From Flavobacterium ajazii (GTDB taxonomy: Bacteria > Bacteroidota > Bacteroidia > Flavobacteriales > Flavobacteriaceae), in contig NZ_JAAEHL010000003.1 in NCBI RefSeq assembly GCF_010614725.1, forward strand, positions 186,001-250,000: a DNA stretch of 64,000 nucleotides, read 5' to 3'. Positions within the stretch are counted from its first letter, which is position 1, and every line of letters starts with the position of its first letter. The notes below the pieces were generated by a model. That model saw only the letters and a program-made list of their open reading frames with translations, did not search any database and was not told where the DNA came from. Shown here one piece after another: positions 45,280 through 53,580 of the stretch. The position numbers were made by a program, and so were the translations under genes.

Positions 45280-45755
45280 AACTCAGTTATTTTTAATTTA
45301 AGAAATATTGAAAGATAATTTTCTTTTGATATAATTCTCCCCAAATTATAAGAAGCTTTATATATTATCTTCAAACCTGGATCTGTTTCATGACGATAAT
45401 CAATTCTGTTTTTTAATTTTATAAAATCGTTAACAATCAAATGATCGGCATTTGCTAAAACAATCAATGAATTATTGGTTAGACTTTTATAATTTTTAAT
45501 TTCCTCATTTATTTGAGTTGAGAAAATTTTAAACTCAGATGTCAATATTAATGACTTAAAATTCGACTTTACGTTTAGTGTTGATAAAAAATTATTTACT
45601 AATACATCATTATAAATTATTGGCAAAACAATACCTATAAGTTCTGTTTTAATTCCATTTGTATTATTTGAATCAACACCTGATAAAAAATGATGAAGAA
45701 TATTACTTGTATGGAATGGATTAAAAATCAATTGTTCTAATTCTTGTGATTTCAT
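45276..45755 (-). CDS. ABC-three-component system middle component
   Basis: 159 residues, helical and AT-rich. 'KSQELEQLIFNPFHTSNIL' at the start and 'RIDYRHETDPGLKIIYKASY' are the distinctive parts. Both its ends overlap the neighbouring genes by 4 bp (ATGA type), which places it firmly as the middle gene of a three-gene cassette. The family number is not certain. No catalytic motif is visible. Confidence 0.72.
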   Translation of the reverse strand: MKSQELEQLIFNPFHTSNILHHFLSGVDSNNTNGIKTELIGIVLPIIYNDVLVNNFLSTLNVKSNFKSLILTSEFKIFSTQINEEIKNYKSLTNNSLIVLANADHLIVNDFIKLKNRIDYRHETDPGLKIIYKASYNLGRIISKENYLSIFLKLKITEL

Positions 45756-46864
45756 TTAGGTTTATTTAATTTCCAAGAAGAAGTATCATATTCTTCAATT
45801 ATGTTATGAGTTCTACCTTTTGGGTAATAATTTTTTATCGTATCTGATTTAACACCAACCAAATCATTTTTTAAAGAAATTTTTTCTTGATGATTATCAT
45901 AGAAAGATCTAGAATCTTTTTTATAATTATTAAATAAAGAAAGTCCTAATTTATTTTCAAAAGTAATTTTCAAATCATTAAAGCTTTCTAATATTTCTTC
46001 ATCAAAATCATCTAAGCTTTTTGCAAGTGATTTTCTACTTTTGAGCATCTCAATTCTATTGATATTTGCTCTAAAATAATCATTTAATGCATTTGCAATT
46101 TTTGTTTCGTAATCTATGTTTTTTAATTCTGCCGTAAATTTATATCCTTTATCAATAATCGTTTTTGGATCAACTTTTATATTTGGAAAAATTAAATCAT
46201 CAATAAGAAAATTTTTTAAATACACTTGAAAATCAATTTGGAATTCATTCTTATCAATTTTCCAAACATAATCATTCGAGATTATCAATTTTTTAGAAAT
46301 ATATCCCAAAAGCAAACATGAAAAAGATTCAATATTATTTTTAGGCACTGAAGTAGTAATTACTGGATGGTCAATTAAAACATCTCTATAAAACTCTCTT
46401 GCATTTTTTTGTTCATCTTCAATTTTAAATCGTTTAAGAATACTTTTTAAATCAACTGAATTACAAGACGTAACTTTATCATAATATGTTTTTATAGTTT
46501 TGTTTGAAATTACTGAGAGAACTTTTGTTTCCTTTTCAACCTCTGATAGTTCATTCCAATTTTCAAAAATTGACCCAATTCGTATTTTAGCTGTTGTATG
46601 TAAAATAAAGTAATTGTAATCTTTAAAATCATTTTGATTATCTATAATATTACCAAGTGTTTTCCAAAAATCTATATGTGTATCGTATAATTCTTTATCA
46701 TAAATAGAATGTTTTATTTCAATAGATTTATCTCCATCTGATACATCTCCAAAACATTCTAAATGAATTACAGTATTATTTTTTGCATCAAGACATTTAA
46801 TCAAAGCTACCATTTTTTGGTATTCAAACCCTAATATTTTAGTACTCGCATCAATATTGGACAT
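45752..46864 (-). CDS. ABC-three-component system first component (N-terminal effector-like domain)
   Basis: 370 residues. The N-terminal region 'STKILGFEYQKMVALIKCLD' with 'VIHLECFGDVSDGD' and 'SIEIKHSI' has the E...ExK spacing of restriction-endonuclease-like (PD-(D/E)xK) folds found in ABC-3C first components. The C-terminal part is helical and unrecognised. First gene of the cassette; the following 290 bp upstream hold no gene. Nuclease activity is inferred, not shown. Confidence 0.7.
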   Translation of the reverse strand: MSNIDASTKILGFEYQKMVALIKCLDAKNNTVIHLECFGDVSDGDKSIEIKHSIYDKELYDTHIDFWKTLGNIIDNQNDFKDYNYFILHTTAKIRIGSIFENWNELSEVEKETKVLSVISNKTIKTYYDKVTSCNSVDLKSILKRFKIEDEQKNAREFYRDVLIDHPVITTSVPKNNIESFSCLLLGYISKKLIISNDYVWKIDKNEFQIDFQVYLKNFLIDDLIFPNIKVDPKTIIDKGYKFTAELKNIDYETKIANALNDYFRANINRIEMLKSRKSLAKSLDDFDEEILESFNDLKITFENKLGLSLFNNYKKDSRSFYDNHQEKISLKNDLVGVKSDTIKNYYPKGRTHNIIEEYDTSSWKLNKPK

Positions 46865-47156
46865 TATTATTACATTTAAAGTGAGTTTTGCTAATTTATA
46901 ATATTTAACAGGAATAACACCATTAAGTTATTAACATAAAATGAATTTATTTTTTTGTTTTATATGAAATACACCAATAAATAATCCCTAAATAATAATA
47001 CTTTTCAGTTCAAAGGTGCGTTAGTTTTGCTAATAATTTTACGGATTTCCATAAATCTAAAAAATTTCTTCGACTTCAAATGTAAATAAACAAAAGGTCT
47101 TCAAACCAAGTAAAAACATCTGATTTAAATGCCAATAGTATAGTCGCACTTATAGC
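46865..47156. other. Intergenic gap between the ABC-3C cassette and RlaP copy 2
   Basis: 292 bp, AT-rich, with no supported ORF, RNA gene or repeat visible. Confidence 0.4.
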
Positions 47157-47921
47157 TTATTTTAACCATAAAGTTTTCCTAAAAAACAAATCCAACTCCT
47201 CATTCATCTTCTTCCCGCTTCCCAACTTACTTGCATTTTCCTGATTAAATTGTACCGTTTCCAATAAAAAATCAGTTATCAAAGTTTCTTTTGGGTGCAG
47301 GTATTTTTCGTCCTGAGTGGCTTTTATTTTTTGTAATTCCAGTATTTTTTCTTGTATGTTTTTCGGTGCTATTGGTAATAGATCTGCAAAAGCTACGGGC
47401 GGAAAAGTATTGTTTTCTATAATCCATTTTCCGGCTAAAGCGGTGCGTAAGGCGTAGAAATAACTTTTTAGTTTTACTTCTTCCATTTCGCAGACTTCCA
47501 TAAAGTTTTTTGTCGTTCCTAAATAATGATGCAAAACTGCTATTGGCGAAAAACATGCTGTGGCTATCTCACGCATTTGTTTTGCAAATTCTTCGTTCTC
47601 ATAATACACAACAGGCGAAAACAGCCATTCCATCAAAGATCCGCTGGATTTTGCTAATAATTTTATGGATTTCCGTAAGTCCCAGCCGGAACCGTCAAGA
47701 TCGTCTTCGGTCATGAATTCGATTACGTCCGGTTTTTCCCAAAGTGATAAATAGTACTCAGGTTTGTGTTTGTAGATAAATCGAATATCGTAGTCGCTGT
47801 CCGGAGAAGCAAATCCCCAGGCACGGCTTCCGGATTCGGCAACAAAGAGTATTTCTACGTCTTTTTCGAGTTCGATTTGTTTTAGCTTTTTTAGTATTTC
47901 TGGTTTCATGGCTGGTTTCAA
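47157..47921 (-). CDS. RlaP-type nucleotidyltransferase, copy 2
   Basis: 254 residues (or 250 from the second ATG at 47909). The active-site motif is 'AESGSRAWGFASPDSDYDI' (GS...DxD). Also family-like are 'WLFSPVVYYENEEFAKQM' and 'YFYALRTALAGKWI'. This type is annotated as RNA-repair-pathway Pol-beta nucleotidyltransferase. It differs strongly from the copy at 41383-42465, so these are old paralogues rather than a recent duplication. It stands alone with repeats upstream. Confidence 0.85.
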   Translation of the reverse strand: MKPAMKPEILKKLKQIELEKDVEILFVAESGSRAWGFASPDSDYDIRFIYKHKPEYYLSLWEKPDVIEFMTEDDLDGSGWDLRKSIKLLAKSSGSLMEWLFSPVVYYENEEFAKQMREIATACFSPIAVLHHYLGTTKNFMEVCEMEEVKLKSYFYALRTALAGKWIIENNTFPPVAFADLLPIAPKNIQEKILELQKIKATQDEKYLHPKETLITDFLLETVQFNQENASKLGSGKKMNEELDLFFRKTLWLK

Positions 47922-47970
47922 ATGTAATTAATCGGGAATGTTTTGGAACAGGTAGTTACACCTGATTTTT

Positions 47971-48013
47971 TTTAAGGTGCTAAGATTCTAAGGTGCTAAG
48001 GTTCTAAGTTTTT
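47971..48013. repeat. Array of 8-nt CTAAG units
   Basis: AAGGTGCTAAGATTCTAAGG followed by a further GTGCTAAG, GTTCTAAG, at about 8-9 nt period. Same unit as in the inverted array at 40335-40423. Confidence 0.7.
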
Positions 48014-48029
48014 TTCTCAAATCCCATTT

Positions 48030-48158
48030 GTGTCATTTCGACGAAGAAAACTTGAGCGATAGTTAACAGGCGAAGCAAATCACACTAGAAAATCCACAAC
48101 CAATGTCTCCAATCTTTGTCGAATCCCGCGTGTGATTTCTCCTTCCGTCGAAATGACA
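48030..48158. repeat. REP-like inverted element
   Basis: Outer arms GTCATTTCGACGAAG and CTTCCGTCGAAATGAC (one extra base), with inner arms around 'AAATCACAC' / 'GTGTGATTT'. A diverged copy with GTCATTTCAAC and TGTGATTGCTTCGCC lies at about 48525-48660, and a fragment at about 48185-48265. Palindromes of this style are dispersed in flavobacterial genomes. Confidence 0.7.
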
Positions 48159-48308
48159 ATACTTTGTGGTTACAATGCTTACAAACTATTGTCGAGCTGC
48201 TCACGAAGATTTGCTTCTCCTGTTCGTTATCGCCCGGATCTCCTTTCGTCAAAAATGACAAAATGAAATGAGAAACCTTTGTTATTCTGTCTCTTTGTAT
48301 CTTAAAAG

Positions 48309-48380
48309 TACGGTGTGCGGGACTCGAACCCTCATCCTCTCGCGTGGAAGCAAGTGTTCTTCCCGTTGAACTAACACCGC
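48309..48380 (-). tRNA. tRNA-like gene, apparent anticodon TCC (Gly), irregular anticodon arm
   Basis: 72 nt. Acceptor GCGGTGT/ACACCGT, D arm GTTC-AACGGGAA-GAAC, T loop TTCGAGT with one A-G mismatch in its stem. The anticodon stem CTTGC/GCGAG leaves a six-nt loop TTCCAC, one short of normal. Either a pseudo-tRNA or a tRNA mimic. Confidence 0.6.
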
Positions 48381-48396
48381 ATATTTCTTAAAAAAG

Positions 48397-48469
48397 AAAG
48401 GTGTGCCGGACTCAAACCGGCAACCTCCTGCGTGACGGGCAGGTACTCTTTCAATTGAGCTAACACCTT
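48397..48469 (-). tRNA. tRNA-Asp-like gene, anticodon GTC, with C33
   Basis: 73 nt, all four stems pair perfectly: AAGGTGT/ACACCTT, GCTC/GAGT, CCTGC/GCAGG, GCCGG/CCGGC. The anticodon loop is CCGTCAC, so position 33 is C where U is near-universal. The T loop is TTTGAGT, and the discriminator T is unusual for Asp. Stems conserved with decoding residues changed. Confidence 0.72.
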
Positions 48470-48735
48470 TTTACTTTGCCGTTAAGACATTAATTTTTTT
48501 ATTTACAGTCAAGATTTGACGTACTTTTTGTCATTTCAACTGTTAGAGACACGAACAGGCGAAACAAATCTTCGCAACGTAAATCGCAAATCTTTGTCAA
48601 ATATTGCGTGTGATTGCTTCGCCAGTTCGCTATCGCTCGTGCTCTCGTTCCTCGAAATAACAAACATTACGTGTATTTATCCCAGATAAAAAAACTTTGT
48701 TGCTTTGCATCTCTGTAACTTTGAACCTAAAAAAG

Positions 48736-48809
48736 AAAGGTGTGCCTGGACTCGAACCTGCATCCTCCAGTTTAGCAAACTGACGCTCTTCCAATTGAGC
48801 TAACACCTT
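48736..48809 (-). tRNA. tRNA-like gene, anticodon GCT (Ser by anticodon), no long variable arm
   Basis: 74 nt. Same acceptor AAGGTGT/ACACCTT and D arm as the Asp-like gene, anticodon arm TCAGT-TTGCTAA-ACTGG, but a five-nt variable loop, whereas tRNA-Ser is class II. The T stem GCAGG/CCAGG(C) has mismatches or a bulge. Looks like a re-anticodoned relative of 48397-48469. Confidence 0.65.
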
Positions 48810-48812
48810 AGT

Positions 48813-48881
48813 AGGATAGTTGGGACTCGAACCCAAAACTTTTCCGGTGGTGGGAATATTTTTCCAATTAAACTACTATCC
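48813..48881 (-). tRNA. Degenerate tRNA-like gene, loop CACCACC
   Basis: 69 nt. Acceptor GGATAGT/ACTATCC and T arm TTGGG-TTCGAGT-CCCAA are perfect. The D stem is weak (GTTT/AAAT). The anticodon stem has four pairs around CACCACC, giving CCA (Trp) at 34-36 but A at position 33. Ends 6 bp after the SDR gene stop, same strand. Confidence 0.55.
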
Positions 48882-48887
48882 AAATTT

Positions 48888-50258
48888 TTACCAGTCTGAG
48901 ACTTTATAATTTTTTAGCAGAACGCCAAATATACTGCTTCCTTTGATTCCCTGTACTATTGGATCAAAAATTCTGCTCGCGCCGTCTACAGAATCCAGCG
49001 GAGGCACATAACCGCTTTCAAATTGTTTTTTACGAAGGCTTTCTTTGGCTCCGGTCGAAATCCAGCCGACATCTACACTGGTCATATAAATCGAATCTTC
49101 AGCAAATTCTTTGGCAGATGTAAGCGTCATCATATTCAGTGCCGCTTTGGTCATATTCGTGTGCGGATGGAAAATCGTTTTATTGGTGTAACTGAAAATC
49201 CCTTCGGATGATGTGACATTGACTATAAAACGTTCGCTGAATTCTGAATTCAGAAATAACGACTTCAATTCTTTTATCAAAAAATAAGGCGCAATCTGGT
49301 TGATCAAATTCACCTCAACGAGTTCGTACATACTGATTTCTTCCAGAGTCGAATTCCAGCTTGTTTTCTCACGATTATCAACCGGCTGTCCGAAACGTGA
49401 AAGTGCTATTTCTGTTTTTTCCTCAAATCCATATTCAAGTGCTTTTACTTCGGCAGCGACCGGAGTTTTATTGGCAATCAATTTTGAATTTGCTGAAAAT
49501 CCAATCAAAAGATTTTCTTCTTTTTGAATCAAAGGCGTGTAATATTCATCGGGATATTTAATGGTTTGCGCGGCATTGTTTATCAAAATATCCAAAGTAT
49601 CAAATTTGGATTTGTAAAACGATACAAATTCATTTATGGCATTTAAATTTCGTAAATCAAGTCCGTAAATGATCAGGTTGTCTTTCCATTGTTCGAAATC
49701 TTCTTCTTGTTTGAACTGTTCTAAAGCAAGTGCCGGAAAACGGGTTGTAAGGACAACATTTGCCTTATTTCTCAGCAATTTTAAAGCCGTTGCAAAACCT
49801 ACTTTTACACGTCCGCCGGTTAGGATTACATTTCGTCCTGACAGGTCAATATTTTGAAAACGCTTTTCATAATTTTCTTCGGCACAAACCGGACAAAGTC
49901 GAGTGTAAAAACTATGGGCAAGTTTATACGAATTATTGCAGGCATAACAGTTTTTAGGGAGATGCAATTCGGTAAACTGCTGTTCGTCTGGATTTTCTTT
50001 TTCGGCAAACAAGGTTTCTCCGTTTAAAGCTTTTGAAACCAAAGTCGCCCCCAGACTTACCTGAAGATCTTCTTCTTTTTTTGAAAAATAACTAACACTG
50101 CGAAGATTCTTTTTGGCATTTTTATGAATCTTGGTAATGAGCCCCGCAAACAAATCATTGTCCGGATTTTCAAACGGATTGTCTTTTAGAGTCTGCAAAA
50201 CCTTTATGCAGGTTTCCCATTCTTCGGTACTAAAAATATATTTGTTTTCTGTTTCCAT
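48888..50258 (-). CDS. SDR-family protein with N-terminal zinc-ribbon-like segment
   Basis: 456 residues from the ATG at 50258; the ORF extends upstream only through the previous gene. Residues ~98-125 contain 'CYACNNSY' and 'LCPVCAEE', a possible zinc site. A Rossmann domain follows: 'VILTGGRVKVGFATALKLL', 'DILINNAAQT' and 'IVNVTSSEGIF'. At the catalytic YxxxK position it reads 'PHTNMTKAALNMMT', so the tyrosine is replaced and classical SDR reduction is doubtful. Last protein gene of the Hen1 operon, followed by four tRNA-like genes. Confidence 0.78.
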   Translation of the reverse strand: METENKYIFSTEEWETCIKVLQTLKDNPFENPDNDLFAGLITKIHKNAKKNLRSVSYFSKKEEDLQVSLGATLVSKALNGETLFAEKENPDEQQFTELHLPKNCYACNNSYKLAHSFYTRLCPVCAEENYEKRFQNIDLSGRNVILTGGRVKVGFATALKLLRNKANVVLTTRFPALALEQFKQEEDFEQWKDNLIIYGLDLRNLNAINEFVSFYKSKFDTLDILINNAAQTIKYPDEYYTPLIQKEENLLIGFSANSKLIANKTPVAAEVKALEYGFEEKTEIALSRFGQPVDNREKTSWNSTLEEISMYELVEVNLINQIAPYFLIKELKSLFLNSEFSERFIVNVTSSEGIFSYTNKTIFHPHTNMTKAALNMMTLTSAKEFAEDSIYMTSVDVGWISTGAKESLRKKQFESGYVPPLDSVDGASRIFDPIVQGIKGSSIFGVLLKNYKVSDW

Positions 50259-50260
50259 TT

Positions 50261-50947
50261 TTATTCTTCTAAAAAGTCTTCTAAAAATCCTATGAACTGT
50301 TTTCCGTCGGCAGTCCAGCGCAGTCCTTGTCCGTTTTCTACCCGAATTTCGTATACGAGATTGTGTTTGTAATGATAGAAAATATTCCACCATGTTTTAT
50401 GGCTGATGATGTACTGAATGAGGTTTTCTACCCTTTCTTTTTTCTGGATTGTATTTCCTTTTATTTCTCCGAAAATACTGTTTTTATTTCTTCCCACGTG
50501 TTTTTCCCAAGCTCTCGCTGCTATCGAAATTTCTTTATTATAAGGCTGAAAACAACTTTCTAAAAGAATTTCTTTTGCAGGCGGAATTCCGTTTTCATCA
50601 CGCACACTCGCAGGAGTTAAACGCTGTCCTGAAATAAGTAAAATACTTTCGAAAGGTGTTTTTTCGAATGCTTGAATTAAACTTTTCCGAAACTCATTTG
50701 AATCATTTTCAAAATTTTCCAGCGCAGTTTTAAAATAGGAAACAGCATCCTGCAATGAAACGATAATTTCTTCTTTAAAATAAGGCAGTCTCGAGATTTC
50801 TGTTTTCTGATTGTACAATAAAATCAGATTTTCCGAAAAAAGACTCAGATTTTCGTCTGTTAAAAACCGAGCGTATTTTTCTTTCCATTCCGAATTCAGA
50901 TCTGGAATTATGGCTTTTATTTCATTGAAAAAGAGATTGGAATTCAT
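50261..50947 (-). CDS. Conserved hypothetical protein of the RNA-repair operon
   Basis: 228 residues, mainly helical, with no recognised motif. The C-terminal 'HKTWWNIFYHYKHNLVYEIR' and 'GLRWTADGKQFIGFLEDFLE' are distinctive. It is 4 bp downstream of the DUF434 gene and 2 bp upstream of the SDR start, so it is translated as part of the same operon. Role unknown. Confidence 0.65.
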   Translation of the reverse strand: MNSNLFFNEIKAIIPDLNSEWKEKYARFLTDENLSLFSENLILLYNQKTEISRLPYFKEEIIVSLQDAVSYFKTALENFENDSNEFRKSLIQAFEKTPFESILLISGQRLTPASVRDENGIPPAKEILLESCFQPYNKEISIAARAWEKHVGRNKNSIFGEIKGNTIQKKERVENLIQYIISHKTWWNIFYHYKHNLVYEIRVENGQGLRWTADGKQFIGFLEDFLEE

Positions 50948-50951
50948 TTTT

Positions 50952-51668
50952 TTATTCGCAGGAAATTATGGTTTCGGTTATATTTAGTTTCTCCAGAACG
51001 TATTTCATTAAATTAAAATTTGCAGAGGCATTGTCTAAAATCCAGGCATCAGATGTTACGGCAATCCAGCTGCTTTCGGCCAGTACTTTATCGGGATTAT
51101 TTACGAGTTGTACTTCCCAATTGAAATTATTATTCTGAGCGATTTCTTCTATCATTTGTTTTAACTTTCCGCTGTTTGAAACGGGTTTATCAAATAACCA
51201 GACTGCTTTTTTAATTTTTTCTTTTCTGAAAAAGTCAGTTATAATTTCAATAGCCTGCGAAGTCTGATTCACTTTTTTATACGTTCCGTAAACACTCGAC
51301 AAATCTCGGATAAAACCGTCTTGTCCTTTAAAAACATACGCATTCGACAAAGTACTTTCGAGTAAAATCAAAGCATTAAATCCGTCAATACAAATCTCTT
51401 TTCCTTCCAGTTCCTGACTTTGAATTTCTTTTGATTTTCTGTTTTCGATTTGCTGCTGGGAAGCGCTCATTCCGCGAACGGCTTGCTGCTGACGTGCATT
51501 TAATCTATAACGGTTTCCAACTAAGGTTAAAGTCGATTTTTCGCCGTAACCTCTGCTTAAAAAATAATGCATATCGATTACGGCTTCTTTTAGTTTGAAC
51601 TGCATTTTTGCCGTTCCAAATAAATCGTCGTCACTGGCTTCTTTTCCTCGGTTTTTGAGATTTGTCAT
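50952..51668 (-). CDS. DUF434 protein (PIN-like nuclease fold suspected)
   Basis: 238 residues. The DUF434 hallmark is 'RYRLNARQQQAVRGMSASQQ' followed by 'KEICIDGFNALILLES' and 'GFIRDLSSVYGTYK'. The Asp in 'IDGFNAL' and the later 'AVTSDAWIL' are placed as in PIN/NYN-type nucleases, but that fold is an inference. It lies behind TatD in the operon, with an intervening 96-bp spacer that contains a CGCAAAGACGCTAAGTCGC repeat fragment. Confidence 0.75.
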   Translation of the reverse strand: MTNLKNRGKEASDDDLFGTAKMQFKLKEAVIDMHYFLSRGYGEKSTLTLVGNRYRLNARQQQAVRGMSASQQQIENRKSKEIQSQELEGKEICIDGFNALILLESTLSNAYVFKGQDGFIRDLSSVYGTYKKVNQTSQAIEIITDFFRKEKIKKAVWLFDKPVSNSGKLKQMIEEIAQNNNFNWEVQLVNNPDKVLAESSWIAVTSDAWILDNASANFNLMKYVLEKLNITETIISCE

Positions 51669-51764
51669 AGTTTAGTAAATGTATATTTTTAATCTCGCAA
51701 AGACGCTAAGTCGCAAAATTTTCTTTAGTCTGAATATTTTAAATTTTATTTTCGGATCTTTTTC

Positions 51765-52565
51765 CTAAATCCCAAAAAAGTTCTTAGCATTCCTCGTTGT
51801 TTCCTCCGCAACTTTATCCAAAGCAATTCCTTTAAACTGCGCAATTGTTCCGGCAACATATGGCAGAAAAGCAGGTTCGCAACGGCGTTCATGGTATTTC
51901 TTCAAAAGGCTGTTCGGAACATTTTTCGGAAGCATGAACGGCGCATCGGTTTCGATCATCATTCGGTCGAGCGGTACGTACTGAATGATTTCTTTTAAAT
52001 GGCTGAAACGTTTGGCATCTGAAATTGCTCCCGTAAAACCCAGATAAAATCCGTTATCTAGATAGGTTTTGGCTTCCTGCAGACTTCCTGTGAAACAATG
52101 TACAACGCCTTTTGGCAGTTTCAGCAGATAGTCTTTTGTGATATTCATAAAAGAAGTAAAAGCGGCTCTTTCGTGCAAAAACAAAGGTTTCTGAACTTCA
52201 ATCGCTAATTCTAACTGGGCTCTGTAACATTCTTCTTGTTTGTTTCTTGGGGAAAAATCACGATCAAAATCGAGTCCGCATTCCCCAACGGAAATTACGT
52301 GTTTTTGTTGTAACAGATTTTTTAATTTTGAAATGCTCTGTGCATCAAAACTTTTCGCATCATGCGGATGTATGCCTGCCGTAGCGTACAACACGCCCGG
52401 GTACTGCCTCGCAATCTTAGCCGATTCTTCACTATTTCGTACGCTTGTGCCTGTGAGTATCATTTGCGATACGTCGGCGTCGAGTGCGTCTTGTACGACA
52501 TCGTCTATGTCGTTGTGGAATTGTTTGTTGGTTAGGTTAATTCCTATGTCTATGTATGTTTTCAT
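51765..52565 (-). CDS. tatD: TatD-family metal-dependent 3'-5' nuclease
   Basis: 266 residues, close in sequence to E. coli TatD rather than to YcfH/YjjV: starts 'YIDIGINLTNKQFHNDIDDV', then 'TAGIHPHDAKSF', 'GECGLDFDRDFSPRNKQEE', 'FLHERAAF', 'VVHCFTGS' and 'IETDAPFMLP'. As in E. coli TatD, the first HxH is replaced by D-x-N. E. coli TatD degrades DNA and RNA from the 3' end. Operon position after the PNKP gene suggests RNA work here. Confidence 0.9.
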   Translation of the reverse strand: MKTYIDIGINLTNKQFHNDIDDVVQDALDADVSQMILTGTSVRNSEESAKIARQYPGVLYATAGIHPHDAKSFDAQSISKLKNLLQQKHVISVGECGLDFDRDFSPRNKQEECYRAQLELAIEVQKPLFLHERAAFTSFMNITKDYLLKLPKGVVHCFTGSLQEAKTYLDNGFYLGFTGAISDAKRFSHLKEIIQYVPLDRMMIETDAPFMLPKNVPNSLLKKYHERRCEPAFLPYVAGTIAQFKGIALDKVAEETTRNAKNFFGI

Positions 52566-52667
52566 TTTTTGTTTTTTATTTTAGAGAAAAGAGCAAAGAA
52601 TAAAGAGCAAAGACTTCTACACTTAGTTTGAAAGTCTATTTTCTTTACTCTATTCTCTTGCTTCTTG

Positions 52668-53567
52668 TTAAAAATCTCCGTAATACACCTGAAAACAAGG
52701 CAATTTCAAATCATTTCTCCAAGTATCGACAACCTGGTTTCTATCATCTAATACAAATTCTACGAAGTATTTATCTTTTATAAATTCGTTATAGATTTCA
52801 GTTTTGATGATGGAATCTTTTCGGCTGTCTTTTGTTTTACGCATGATCAAATGATCGTATTCGATTTCATGTTTTTGCAGGAATCGTAATGTTGGCTCTT
52901 TGTATCGGTCTTCTCTTCCGGAAACCAGTAAAATTTCATATCCTAGTTTCTTGTAATTCCTCAATACATTTGCTACCGGATTGTTGATTTCGTCTTCGTC
53001 GCATTTGCTGGCATCAAAAGGGTTTCTTCCGTTCATTAAAGCCAGAGTTCCGTCAAGATCACAGATAATTGCTTTTGGCAGTTCCGGATTCTGCTCGCAG
53101 TATTCCAGATTTTTATCGACTTTTTTGATTGGTTTGAAATCAAACTTTTCTTTGGTTCTCTTCAGTTCGTAATACATTTTTTCGATTACCTTTTTTGGAA
53201 CTTTTCGGTCTCTTTTGTTGTTTCGGTCCAAAAGTTCTTCAAACGGCAAATCAAAAACTTTGAATTCGATATTTGCCATTTCTGAAAATTCGGTTACCGG
53301 TTGTTTCAGGTATTCGGCTTTAACGTTGCAAGTATCCAAAATTACATTCCATCCATTTGAAAGCAGGGTTTTAATCTGAACATTGATGATTTTGGAAATC
53401 ATACTTTCTACAGCTGGTTCCATTACTTCCTGAAACTGCGAAAACCTGATTTCATCACGACTAATTCTCATGGTTTTGGCTTCAGTTCTTATTTTCCATT
53501 CGGCAAACGTACTTTTTCCTGATGCCGGACAGCCGACTAATATGGTTAATGTTGGTGTCTTTTTCAT
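52668..53567 (-). CDS. T4-type polynucleotide kinase / 3'-phosphatase
   Basis: 299 residues. N-terminal 5'-kinase: P-loop 'LVGCPASGKSTFAEW' (12-26) and 'MRISRDEIRFSQF'. C-terminal HAD-type 3'-phosphatase: 'AIICDLDGTLALMNGRNPFD' (~167), 'LLVSGREDRYKEPT' and 'FVLDDRNQVVDTW'. The order and motifs are those of phage T4 Pnkp, an end-healing enzyme for cleaved tRNA. It is 13 bp downstream of the Pnkp-type ligase, giving healing and sealing in one operon. Confidence 0.92.
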   Translation of the reverse strand: MKKTPTLTILVGCPASGKSTFAEWKIRTEAKTMRISRDEIRFSQFQEVMEPAVESMISKIINVQIKTLLSNGWNVILDTCNVKAEYLKQPVTEFSEMANIEFKVFDLPFEELLDRNNKRDRKVPKKVIEKMYYELKRTKEKFDFKPIKKVDKNLEYCEQNPELPKAIICDLDGTLALMNGRNPFDASKCDEDEINNPVANVLRNYKKLGYEILLVSGREDRYKEPTLRFLQKHEIEYDHLIMRKTKDSRKDSIIKTEIYNEFIKDKYFVEFVLDDRNQVVDTWRNDLKLPCFQVYYGDF

Positions 53568-53580
53568 TTTTATAATCGTG

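Noticed and set aside
48630..48836. 68-codon minus-strand ORF across the tRNA-like cluster
   Set aside because: It runs through a REP-like element and the Ser-like tRNA gene; no promoter or family similarity.
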